Below are positions 1-12,400 of a stretch of DNA of 64,000 bases, in pieces. The stretch's first letter is position 1, and each line of letters starts with the position of its first letter. A model generated the notes under the pieces. That model saw nothing but the letters and a program-made list of their open reading frames with translations, was not told where the DNA came from and ran no database searches. This DNA is from Mactromeris polynyma (Eukaryota > Mollusca > Bivalvia > Venerida > Mactridae). The position numbers and the translations under genes were made by a program. Where the stretch lies: contig JASFXZ010000001.1 of assembly GCA_032209605.1 (NCBI GenBank), forward strand, positions 20,478,256 through 20,542,255. The letters run 5' to 3'.

Positions 1-5
1 TTCAG

Positions 6-280
6 CCTTACAAAGATTGCCTTCTCAGAAAAAATCCTGGTGGGATATGAGAAGTAGCTCTTTGATTCAGAATGAATTATCTTCTTTGAGGGTTCGTGAA
101 GGGTTAAATTCTCTACACGCATCAACAAGTGTACAAGATCGAGTAGTTGAACAAGTATTTGTTGATGCCTTGGATTACTGGTATTCGAAGTATTCTCAGT
201 TTGTGTTATGTTGTTGTTGTTCGATTGTGTACTCTAGTTATGAGCATACAAAACCAAAGTTACTTGCACACAATAGTTAG
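6..280 (+). CDS. Possible exon at window edge, unrecognised
   Basis: The window opens with ttcag, a plausible splice acceptor, followed by an open frame to a TAG at 278-280. The translated stretch has coding-like composition, for example a KKSWWDM segment and a DRVVEQVFVDALDYWY segment, but I do not recognise a family. After about residue 70 the frame becomes cysteine-rich and less protein-like, so the true exon may end near 180-200 at a weak GT donor. The frame runs right up to a TA-flanked MITE. It could be an exon of the gene whose 3' part lies downstream (CC2D2A), an alternative exon, or chance. Human CC2D2A as I remember it has no similar segment at this place. Confidence 0.3.
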
Positions 281-591
281 TGCCCACATCTACAATATTT
301 ACCTCCCTTGTTCTTAATCATCAGCCATTTTGATTGGCAAAAGTGATAAGTCCTTATAGGAGTAATTTCCAAATATGTTATAATTGATAAAAGTACCAGA
401 AGAATTTGCATGTGACAACCACTTTTTCTTCAACTTACTGAACTGACTGCCCACATGAGGTTAATGAATGAGTAATGTTTGTGTATCTGATAAGTTTGTC
501 ATCGTTTACATTATATTCCCTATAAACTTTAAATTTGCCAATATGGCCGACAATTCAGAACAAGGGAGGTAAATATTGTAAATGTGGGAAC
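280..591. mobile_element. TA-flanked MITE, Tc1/mariner-like
   Basis: About 35-bp terminal inverted repeats (GTGCCCACATCTACAATATT at the left, its near-complement ending ATGTGGGAAC at the right) bound a 312 bp AT-rich interior with no ORF. The dinucleotide TA directly flanks both ends (278-279 and 592-593), as expected for Tc1/mariner-type target duplication. Confidence 0.7.
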
Positions 592-1357
592 TATCTGCAT
601 TGACTGATGGAACTCAGCTTGATATATTGATGCCATACAGTTAGCTTATTTTATATGTTCACCATTTAGGGTGTTTATTGTTAAATGTTATGTTTTTTTA
701 TTGCAGTTCTGATTTAGTGTGAGTCTGTTACAATAGAGTTGGTCCTGACATTTGCTCTGATCATAATTCTATGTCTCTGAAACTCTGAGGTCTTTTTACC
801 CTTAAAGAATTACATTCTGCCATTAGTGGACTTTGTAACATAAACATTAATATTAACTGACTATAAGAATTCTATAGACAGAAGTATTGGTCATTATGCA
901 GATTTGTTAACTACTTTCTGACAGGTCATCAAAACTACATATTTATCTCAATGTCAGTAAAAAGTCATTAAGTTGCATACCCACAATGTAAATATAGTGT
1001 TAACTTAGTCAATTTCAATAGAAATGTTAACTTTTGAGAGACCCTTATAGTATTAAAATCTGTCGGAGGAATGATCTTCATTAGCACCGGTTTTGGGTGT
1101 GATATTTCAAGCATTTTGATTTGCTGAGGGCAATGTTGACATTTGATTTGATTGGCTGGTAGCATCTGGTCAATTTTGTCAAGTCATTATCAGGTTTTGT
1201 TGACCCACGTGTGCCTTTCTCTCGACCAATCGAATGAGTGTGCTGCAGCAGGGTGTATAAGAGTCAATAACGTGTGATATTATTCTTATATTTTACTTTT
1301 AACTAGATATAAGTTGTCTTCTGGTAAATGTTTGTCATTACATACACTGCAAACATT

Positions 1358-1643
1358 GTGACTGGTTCCCTCCACAGTTTAACTAAAAGTATTGAACTTA
1401 CAGCTCTAGGTTATGTAGAACAGTTGTGTGACTGGTTCCCTCCACAGTTTAACTAAAAGTATTGAACTTACAGCTCTAGGTTATGTAGAACAGTTGTGTG
1501 ACTGGTTCCCTCCACAGTTTAACTAAAAGTATTGAACTTACAGCTCTAGGTTATGTTGAACAGTTGTGTGACTGGTTCCCTCCACAGTTTAACTAAAAGT
1601 ATTGAACTTACAGCTCTAGGTTATGTAGAACAGTTGTGTGACT
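1358..1643. repeat. 70-bp tandem repeat, 4 copies
   Basis: A 70-bp unit beginning GTGACTGGTTCCCTCCACAG repeats four times in register (starts at 1358, 1428, 1498 and 1568). Copies are almost identical, differing by about one base (tagaac or tgaac), so the expansion is recent. Confidence 0.95.
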
Positions 1644-2528
1644 AACCTACGACAATTCTGTCTCTAACATTTATTTTATGTCTCGTCCTTTATTTGTTTA
1701 AAAACAATTTGCAAGAAAAAGAATCCATCACTGGCTTCATGTGTGGATGAAAATATCCAGCTATCGGATAACTGTTTACACCATAACTTGGCACTGCCTC
1801 ATTCCAGCCAAAACGGTAACCTTCATGCCGGATATTTCTATCCATACCGGAAGCCAGTGAAATATTCTTGTGATATATTCATTTATATATTATAAGTATT
1901 GTGAGTCATATGAGTCGTGTAGGAATAAAAGGAATCATTTAAGCTTCCTCATTTAATTGTACATTGGGGAATGTCTAGTTGGCGATGAATTTCTACGTCT
2001 TTACTATTCTCATACTTTTGAGATTGAAAGTTTTGTATAACATGAATATGTATATAAATATAACATTTATGACAGACAGGAAAATGAAGCATCCCAGACT
2101 GCATGGAGGTATCATGACGTGTCATCACAAGTCTTCTATATGTGCTTCATCTGTGATCATGGTTTGACGCAACCACTTCTTTAACATAATTGTGTTACGG
2201 CAGTTTTGCGTTAAACTCTCTACATTATCTTCAACATTACTATGTGGCTGTTGATATCATATTTATGTTAACTTCTTGATGTTTCATGATTTCTATTCAT
2301 ACTTTCAGTGTTAATTCAGCATTTTTTTGTGATTTCTTATGCATAACGTGCACTGAAATGATTTTGACTTGCATTTTCACTTGGTACTTGAGTTAATAGT
2401 TTATTTTTCTTGCTACAAATAAATTGCTAATGTTATGTTTAGTACATTCAATTTGTGTAAGACAAACTTTTTAAGCTTTTTTCTTCACGTTCATAAAACT
2501 CACATACAGTCGTACACAAATTCTGTTG

Positions 2529-2662
2529 CACAGGAGATTGTCAGGAGTTCTCTCCCTTTTCCCTTCTATAGTATATGTAGTACATATACATAAACTATAT
2601 AATGGATTATGGTAGAGAACTCAGAAGGGATAAAGGGAGATAATTCATGACAATCTCCTGTG
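2529..2662. mobile_element. hAT-like MITE, CACAGGAGATTG family, copy 1
   Basis: Terminal inverted repeats start CACAGGAGATTGTC and end GACAATCTCCTGTG, with inner arms containing TTCTCTCCCTTT and AAAGGGAGA. The element is 134 bp with no coding capacity. It is flanked by an exact 8-bp duplication TTCTGTTG (2521-2528 and 2663-2670), the hallmark of hAT-type insertion. Further copies lie at 5570, 23036, 36434, 37906 and 59479. Confidence 0.85.
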
Positions 2663-3223
2663 TTCTGTTGTACTCTATCGTGTGGTCATATATAAATAAT
2701 CTCTGTTACTGAAAAAGTGATTTACAGATTTAAAAATATTCATTTCTGAAAATAATTTGTATATACATGTAATGTCTAATACTGTTTCTGTAAGCATCAG
2801 TTACATACACACTTAGTATATCAGTATGTATCAAAGTTATTGTTGTTATAAAACATAACAGCTTCTCTTTCTATTCAGTCGGACCTTGTGCATTTGAATT
2901 CATTTTATTTTGAATAATTACATGGTTTCAAAAAGCCCATTTCAATTCGACATGCACAAGAAGATACATCAAGACCTGATATTTTTTTCGGATGATATCA
3001 AGTATTTAGATAGAAGGTTGTTGAATAAACAAGGTCCAAGGAATGAAGTTCACTTTTAAATAAACAAATTTAATATTGAATATGGTATTATTGGAATATC
3101 GGCTGAATTAGTGTAAAGATCAATATTTGTTGATAGAATTAAGGATTTTTTGGTAGGAATCCGTTCCAAAAACCTTTTCTATAAACTGATAATAATTTAG
3201 TGGTGAACAAATCCTGTAATTGT

Positions 3224-3299
3224 CGAGGGTTCAGTGGAAGACTATTATAACTCCTATATAAATACATAGGAATTACGATAGTCTTGCGTTGAACCCTCG
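3224..3299. mobile_element. 76-bp hairpin MITE, CGAGGGTTCA family, copy 1
   Basis: A near-perfect 76-bp foldback bounded by CGAGGG and CCCTCG, with arms containing AAGACTAT and ATAGTCTT and the centre CTCCTATATaaATACATAGG. A second 76-bp copy lies at 4593-4668. Confidence 0.75.
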
Positions 3300-3387
3300 T
3301 TAATACTGATTTATTATACAGATGAATTTGTGAAATTTTTCGCTGGGGTCGGAGTTTCTCTTGAAATTGTGTTTTTAATTTTTTCAG

Positions 3388-3436
3388 GACTGGTGGAACT
3401 CTGACAGCAAGGGAACCTGACAGAAAGAAAAATGAG
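3388..3436 (+). CDS. CC2D2A: CC2D2A exon (candidate, 49 nt)
   Basis: A strong acceptor (ttttttcag) and donor (gtatgt) flank 49 nt, open in the one frame that leads in phase into the next exons; the peptide reads [16 protein letters not shown]. Low-complexity linkers in this place are poorly conserved, so support is from splice sites and frame only. Confidence 0.5.
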
Positions 3437-6400
3437 GTATGTGCTTATGTTGTCATGGTGATTATTTGCAAAATTAGTGCATGCTTTCAGTGTCCATTTT
3501 TAGTCTAGCCATTGAATTTGATTTAATGCTGCTTATGTAGACAGAACTACCATTTTGAGAGTCTTGCACAAAACCAGTGTTAGTTTTGGACAGAACAATT
3601 ACCAGGGCCCTTATTCACCAACGTTTTAAGACTCAATCTCAGACTTAGACTTTAAAATGGTAAATATTCATTTTGTTCTTACGTTATTATGACACAATAT
3701 ATTTTGAAAACAAATGGCAAAAGTGTAGAGTGAGTAACAAGAAATATTCAGGCAAAAAGTTATCCGTTTAAATATAATGAAAACGAAATGCTTGTAAATT
3801 TAATTTTTGCAATTTTAAAGTCTTAAGTCTGAGATTCAGTCTTAAAACGTTTGTGAATATGGGCCCTGGCCCTGGCCTCCTACTGAAACCTTTAAAACCT
3901 GTAATAACTTGTCATTTTTGGAAAATCATTTAAAAGCTTTATTTTTTTCTGAAAAAACCTATACAAATTTTGTAATTCACTCTCCAAACCGTGAGGTTTT
4001 TTTGCTCAGTTAGCCTTCTTTTGGGAGCTATGAATGTTATATCTATCTTGTACTATTTACTTGTAAAAACTGCAGCCTTATGATACTACTTGCTTTTATC
4101 ATCTTGAGTATTTGTGAAGGCCGTCTATGATTGCCCAGAGGCAAGATTTTTGCAATTCAATGCGTTTTCATGTAATTTAATATGCCTATTTTGGACGAAA
4201 AACACCTTCTTGATCTAGGATTAGATTTGGACAGCGCTATTTTGCTAAAATCTCAGGAGGTTGAGGTCAGGAATCTTGCTCTCCCTCTCTGGATGTGTGC
4301 ATGACTTGCAATAGCTGTAGATTGTGGATTTCACCCATATTTGCTATTTCAGCTTATCTGCTGTATAAGTGGATATTTTTGAGAGTCGGCGATTTCTGAT
4401 GTTTCTTTAGCGGCAATGTTTGTGAATCGCCAAAATGAGCTTTGTTATATTGAACAGCCTAGCATGTATATAACAGATAATTCTGTGAATGCAAAAATTT
4501 ACACTCAAATTTACGCAAAGTTTACCACTTATACAGTATTTAGGTTTATTGTGTTTAAATTGATTTTCAATTCATAGTGACTATTAAATTATCGAGGGAT
4601 CAGCGCAAGACTATCCTAAATCCTATATCAATACATAGGAGTTAGGATAGTCTTGCACTGAACCCTCGATTTGTTGGTTATTTCTTCTAAGACTCAAATA
4701 ATTCAGTAGCTTAGATTTCCTGCTAAATACTCTTAATTTGTGATTGCTGTGCTGTTTATTTAGTTGCCATGGTAACTTGGAGTCCATCACAATGACTCAT
4801 GGATACTGTAAATTGTTGTATGTTTGTATTGATGTATTTTATATGCAATGATTTCAGGACTCTTTAATGGAGGGAGTAAGTATATGCAACACATATTGTT
4901 ACAGTTCAATGAATGAATACATTTATTTTCATCTCTGTCTATTTATACAATAATATTGGCTTGATTTTGAAACCTCACTAGCACAAAACTGTTTATCCGT
5001 TTACTGTTTTTAGTGTCGCTGGAAAAACTGATGCTTGCTATATTAATCAAGCTTTTGAAAAAAGGGTTGCACATTGGGGTCCTCCTGGATTTGACCATGC
5101 ATGTTAAATCCTTTGTTGAAAGTAAACTACTGGCCCCATGTTCATAAAGGATCAACTGATCTGGATCAATTTGATTTAGGGAGATTTAGCTTCGTATTGC
5201 CAATGTTTTCAAAATTCGATAGAAATTATATTCTGATCCTGAAAACTAATTCTTTGTGTACACGGGGGCTTGGACTAAATACAGATACAGACTGTATGTT
5301 GTTATGAATCATATGTTTGAAGTTCAAGTCATATTATTGTGAAACTGCTATCTGCACCTACCGTAACAAACTGATCGTCCAATTTACTAACTAACCAATT
5401 TTATTTTATTTTGTACAGTTTTATTTTGTTCTATAGTTCACTCTGGTAATCCACTATCTCTGTACTGTTGTTACCTTTATGCAAGTATGGTTTGTGCCAT
5501 CTATACTCTATTGGTATTTCAATGAGATTCACTGAACTGTTAAAGTTGTACGATTTGCTTAGTTGGTACCACAGGAGATTGTCACAAGTTCTCTCCCTTT
5601 ATCCCATCTAGATATCTCTCCCTTCATCCCCAGAAACACATCAAAATGCATGTTTGACAACAACCTTGTTGATTTGCTTAAACACATGACGAGTTGGAAA
5701 AACAGCTGTTTATACAATCGTTTCTGCCAGGTAGATGATAAAGTGTACATTGTACTATATATACATATGCTATAGTAGGGATAAAGGGAGAGAACTCTAG
5801 AAGTGATGAAGGGAGAGAATTCATGAACATCTCCTGTGGATGGCACATCATTCAAGCACCTATCTGGAGGTTGCGCAATACATCCAGTCATTTTTGACTT
5901 CCACCTAATGCTTGTGTAGGAACGGTTTATGCACTGAAGACGATTCCAGACAGTTGGGAATTCGACTCGCTGAATGATTCGGGTCTTGGGAAATAGACTC
6001 TCCGTATTTTTAGACTCTCCATATTATTAATAGATGCCAAAAAATAGGAATTAGCATCTTACGTTATGGATTTTTTGGCAAATGCTTTGATATAGGGTGG
6101 GGAATTAGACCCCAAAAGAGACATATTTTCTGATTCCCCTGGGTCAGACCACTGCTCCCCTGGGCAAGATATTGATAGGTGCATGAGTACTGGTTGGTTA
6201 CCATGGAACACTGGATATTTCGACTAACTGCCATTCATAAATGAAACACTATTGCTAAATGGCGTTAAACTGCAACATGACCAATTTGAAGTAGATGTTA
6301 ATGTGTAAGAGAATAGATAAACATTGGACAGTGTAGTTTTCATTCTATATCATAAATGTAATCAAATGTAGGTATCAGTTTAACATATTATGCACTTGTC

Positions 6401-9400
6401 AATATTGGACATTTAATTCTTTTCATGGCACCTATTCTTAACAAGTTAAATGGATAAGGTTTCAAAAGGACACATAAGGCTCTATTGGATAGTTACTGTT
6501 GTAAGACCACCTAGCTAGCTCAGTTGGTAGAGCTATGCAGATTTGGGTTCAATTCCCGGGGTTGGGCAAATTATGTTCTTCCGTGACATTGTTTGTGGTC
6601 ATGTCCTCCACTTCGGAGAAGTTGTCAGTTGCTTGCATAAGTTGAATTAGTACTGGTTGATAATTAATTCCAGGAAATCTGGTTAAGCCAACTGGCTGAT
6701 GTAAACAGCTCAAAGCTGATAAAAAAAACAACGAAATATACTGTTCTATAACAATCAATATGTATACAGTGATTAACATTTTTTTGAGACTGTATTTGAG
6801 AGTTTTTGCGCAAAACCATTAACTTAATTTGTTTGAAGAAATGGTTAGACCAGTTTTGTGCCAAAGCCTTATGATTGATATTTTATGTAATCAACATGAT
6901 TTAATGATATTTGATCAGATTTGATAAGTTGTATGCAAACTGCATGATAGGCAATCTATGGAGACGAATAAAACCTCTTACTTAGATGGAACAGAAATCA
7001 GTTAATTCTCTAACATGGTTGTACACCTAATATATAAGAGCTCCAAGAAACTATTAACATTAACAAACTCTCCCTATGGTTATGGCCACATAGCGTTCGT
7101 ACAATAAATGATGTATATTTATTTGAACATAAATCTTTTGCACTTGTATTTTACAGGGCAGTATTTGGGAAGTGGTAATGGCATTATATTAATGTGTTGA
7201 GTTTTTTCATGTTTTCATCTGAGTAATTTTCATCAGACATACAGACATCGATTCATTAGTGTGTCACACAATTCATCACCTTGTTAAATCTACAGTCAGC
7301 GATTCATTGGTGTGTCACAAAATTTTTAAACATGTTAAATCTACAGACATTGATTCATTGGTGTGTCACACAATTTGTAACCCTGTTAAATCTACAGTCA
7401 GCGGTTCTTTGAAGTGTCACAAATTTGTAACCCTGTTAAATCTACAGTCAGAGTTCATTGGTGTGTCACACAATTTGTAACCCTGTTAAATCTACAGTCA
7501 ACGGTTCTTTGAAGTGTCACAAATTTGTAACCCTGTTAAATCTACAGTCAGAGTTCATTGGTGTGTCACACAATTTGTAACCCTGTTAAATCTACAGTCA
7601 GAGTTCATTGGTGTGTCACACAATTTGTAACCCTGTTAAATCTACAGTCAGCGGTTCTTTGAAGTGTCACAAATTTGTAACCCTGTTAAATCTACAGTCC
7701 GAGTTCATTGGTGTGTCACACAATTTGTAACCCTGTTAAATCTACAGTCAGAGTTCATTGGTGTGTCACACAATTTGTAACCCTGTTAAATCTACAGTCA
7801 GCGGTTCTTTGAAGTGTCACAAATTTGTAACCCTGTTAAATCTACAGTCAGAGTTCATTGGTGTGTCACACAATTTGTAACCCTGTTAAATCTACAGTCA
7901 GAGTTCATTGGTGTGTCACACAATTTGTAACCCTGTTAAATCTACAGTCAGCGATTCATTGGTGTGTCACACAATTTGTAACCCTGTTAAATCTACAGTC
8001 AGAGTTCATTGGTGTGTCACACAATTTGTAACCCTGTTAAATCTACAGTCAGCGATTCATTAGTGTGTCACACAATTTGGAGCCCTGTTAAATCTACAGT
8101 CAGCAATTCTTTGAAGTGTCACACAATCTGTAACCCTGTTAAATCTGCAGTCAGGGATTTATTTATGTTGCACACATATGTCACCCACCATGTGGAGGTT
8201 CTATGTATTTAATGATTGATTTTGCATGCAGAATTGCATGTTGATGTGTGATGAGAGTCACTTCATCGTTATTGATAACTCGTATAAGTTGTAATTTGTG
8301 TCTCTGATATTCACAAGTCAAATATTTGCTTGCAAAAATGATTTTACTATAGTTTAAGAAAAAACACCCAAAATGTTTATGAAATAGTTTACTTCTTTGT
8401 CTTCATTATATATATATTATTAATGGGTATTTGATGTTTTTCCTTCTCCCTTTCATATTCTGAACACTTGTATATATGTAGGAAGGCATAGTGGTCAAGA
8501 GGTAGAGTGCCTGACGCCTGATTCAAGGTTTCTAGTTCGAGTCCAACCATGAGCAGGGTTGGATCGCAAACATCACAATCTCTGAATTCAGAACTAGGAA
8601 GAAGGTTTCAGGATGATTGTCATATAAAATGTAAAATATTGTTTAACAATTGATGTAAAATATAGAAATCTAACCTAAACTCCCGACATGCAAATATCTT
8701 GGGTAGTTTCTTTAATTAAGAACAGAAAATGTATCATATCTTGTTGGTAAGCATAAAATGTTTTCTGTATTGCAGTCTACTGTAAGACCATTTATAGAAG
8801 TCATGTTTCAACACAACATTATACGGACATCTGTCGGCGAGGGATCAAATCCTAGTTTTAATGAAGAATTAGAAATACCATTCAAGTATGTTTCTATTAC
8901 TACTTATTATTCATTCTGTTACAATTGTCTCTGAGATTTTGTGCCTTCATTTATATCTTTAAACTAGGGATGTCAACGAATGGCCATTTTGGTATTGGAA
9001 TATTTGGTCAACCTTCCGAACGAATATTCGACCTTCTTATTTCATAAAAATACATTTGAAATTCGAAGTTTAACTTTATGCTTATCAATTTTGTGTTTTA
9101 ACCAATCAATCAAGTTGTAAAAAATCCCAGCGATTACTAACAATTCAATGGGATAATGGCCATCATTGAAATTTAATACACTTGCATTCAGCTTTTATAT
9201 TGAAAATATATAAATTATTGAATATTCGAATGCCGAATCAGTATTCTAATATTCGGACTTTCAAACGAATATTCGAATATTCGGACTTTCAAACGAATAT
9301 TCAAATATTCGTTGACATCTCTACTTTAAACACATAACTTTCCACATGTGAACAATAATCTTAGTGAATACTAGTGAAAGAAATGTGTGGACAAACATGT

Positions 9401-12400
9401 GTTTTAACCATTTATTAACTCGGAAATGTCTGAAGATGAAGTCTAGTTGAATGAATATTGATAGTTTGGCCCTTAGTTCAGCTGCTTGCAGGATGGTTCT
9501 ATACCTGAGATTTGCACCATACCTTCAGTATGGGAAACATTTGGACCATATTTGTGGAAGCATTGCAAGTATATAAAGATATTAGACTGGCTTCTCAACA
9601 AAATCAGCATTATTAGTTATTTTTTATTTCAATGCTCTTTTTAATTTAATATTTAAAATACAGGTATATTATCTTGAAGACACAGTACAGCTTGGATTGA
9701 CCTGGTTATAAATCAGAATGTTGGGGACCAGTCTCGGAATACTGCCCTGCCATTGGTCGAATTTAAAAACTGTGTCCAGTACCAACCAATCATAAGCTTG
9801 AGTTTCAAGACTGGTCCCAAAACTCTGATATATAACATCAATTCCTGTATATCAATTACTTTTTACTCATTGTCGTACTGATTCCAGGGCACCTAATGAT
9901 GACTACAGCCCAACCAGTCTACAAACTGTAGAAGATTGTATATTCTTAAATCTCTTCGATGAAGTGGTCGTCGATATACAGGAAGTGAGTAACATATATC
10001 AGTATTACATATTACTTTTGTCCATATAATGTTTGCTTGTATTTTCGCAGTACTAACAAAATAACATACCAAAGGGAAGCTTAATTCAATTTTTCTTCTT
10101 TCAAATCTTTTAATTAATTAATGCTGAAGATATCTTTTCCATATATTTCCTATTATGCCATACTGATTCAATGTAACAAAATACAGTAAAACCTCAATAA
10201 TAAGACCACCCTTGGGACCTTTGAAAACTGGTCATCTTATTGAGGTAGTCTTAATATTGAAGTTGAATACAGTCAAACCTGTGTTAAAGACCACCTGCGA
10301 ACAAAGACCACTATTGCAAAACCTGTCTGCAAAGACCACCAATTTTATCTCCCATCAGACCATTTTCAATGATATTTAATCTGTTAATAGAGACCACCTG
10401 TAAACAAAGACCTCATTTTGCTGTTCCCATGGGTGGTCTTTACAGACAGGTTTGACTGTACAGAGCAAAACTGTGAAAATCGACTTGAAAATTGTACTCT
10501 TAATTTTGAGGTGGTCTTATTATTGAGATGATCTTTAAGTGAGGTTAAGCTGTAAATGTCATAATGAACTTATTGTACTGAATTGTATGTCAATGTTGTT
10601 CACATGGTGTTAATGCATCGTTCTCTGTGTTGTAGGATGACAGAGAAAGATCATCAACTGTACATCAACGAATAGAAAAGAAATGGCTGGGAAGTTTAAA
10701 AATTCCATTTTCTACCATATATTTTAATGGGAAGGTAAGAATACATAAACAGTTTGTCTAGTTTTGCTTTCATCCCTGGACATGTACAGGGTGTTAAAAA
10801 AGTTTGTTCACAAAGTTTGAATTTCGATAAAATGAAAATAATGCTGTGTACACTGGCTTTATTTCGCATAATGAAAACTGCTGCTTTTCATGAATATCTG
10901 TTTTATATTGAACTCTTGAGCAGAAGTAAACTATTGGTGTATAGCGACATGGATGGGACGAGCAATTAAAAAAAGTATTAAAATTCAAACTTTGTGAATG
11001 AACTTTTATAACACCATGTATTTCCCCTAATACACTGTTTACCTGTTATAAGTGTTTATGTATGACAAGAAAAACGTGTTTTACTTTCAGAAACAGTTTT
11101 GCAAGTTAGCTAATTGCAGATTTGTTACTACCAGATATGTGTTGTTATACAAATATTCTGATGAAAAGAATGTTGTTGTAACAAGAATTGACTGTATATG
11201 ATTGTTGAATTATATTTACCTTATTCTAAATTAGTGCTAATTGAAATATACTGACTATTGCTTTAGATTTAAAGGGACTCGACTTCAGATTTATGCCATG
11301 TTTTTCAAAATAAATAAAATAACTTCATTTGTTAGTAATGATAAATGGAAAGTTAAATAAAGGCGATGAAAAGATTCTTAAGCAGTGGTAAAATTAATAC
11401 ACTGGAGTGAAGTAAAAAAATATGTAGAAAAACTCTGGAACGTGTTAGTATAGTAGTACAAATGTGCTGTTATAGAGCAGGAATTTAGTTGTATTATATA
11501 TCATATTTATAAAATAATGACTATTAGTGTATGATGCTAAACCAATAAAAATACTTTATATGTTTTCAAATGTTTACATTAATCTGGAGGCAAGTCCCTT
11601 TAAATGTTTAGACCTTTTATGAATGCTTTGAGATTTGGAGGGTTTGTGCCAACCTCTAGTGACACAGTTTAGGAAAGGAACGCTTACAGTAGTTTTGCAT
11701 CAAATCCTCAATGTGGTATCCATGTTTCAGATTGACGGTACATTCCGTGTAAGTGCTCCTCCCGTGCTGTTGGGATACGTACATGAATCCAATAGTCATC
11801 TTGGAGAGATGGATATTGGTGTGGATAAAGACATTAAAACCTTACTCAGTATATTTATAACAATAGAACCTCCTATGACTCAGCCAGAACCAGTGAAGGA
11901 AAGGGTATGTAGATATTGTTGTACAGATATCAGGGGCCTTAACTCTACTTTGGGTGAAGGGGGTCGCAGCCCTTTGGTTGCGGGAATTTCAAGCCAACTA
12001 GGGCAATCTTTTACCAAGGTCAAACTGATGTAGATACATTATACTCCTTATACAGTTGCATGCATTGATAAATAAAACATGAAAATGTATTAAATAGTAC
12101 GTTAGCTTGTCAGAAAATCGTATTTTACTAGTTAAAAGTAATATTTTTCATTTTTTATTAGCCTGTTTATAATCAGCGTCAGAACATTGTCCGATCAATA
12201 ACTTTAATAGCATTTGTTCAATCATCACCAAATTTGGTCAGAATGTGTATGGGCATAATATCCAGGACAAGTTCGATAACCAGGCGTATTTTGTGACAGT
12301 TTGCCACTCTTGTTTTTCTTTAGCTCCATTGTTTTGACCCTTGGCAATCATCTCCATCTTTAATAATGTTTTGAGCTCGAGTCAATAATTTCCATCTAAG

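Larger units (their letters stand above)
594..3387. other. Non-coding stretch upstream of the first CC2D2A exon seen
   Basis: Apart from the 70-bp tandem repeat (1358-1643), an hAT-like MITE (2529-2662) and a short hairpin (3224-3299), I see no supported gene. ORFs here are short and lack splice context. It is probably CC2D2A intron, because the N-terminal coding exons must lie before the window. Confidence 0.5.

Noticed and set aside
7235..8175. Could the 44-bp repeats be a CRISPR array?
   Set aside because: There are no unique spacers, the unit is continuous, and the host is an animal-type genome. The same holds for 51733-55505.
11635..11730. Extension of the CC2D2A exon to the upstream ATG-like start
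   Set aside because: The acceptor gtttcag at 11730 and the conserved IDGTF start fix the exon at 11731; upstream sequence has no homology.
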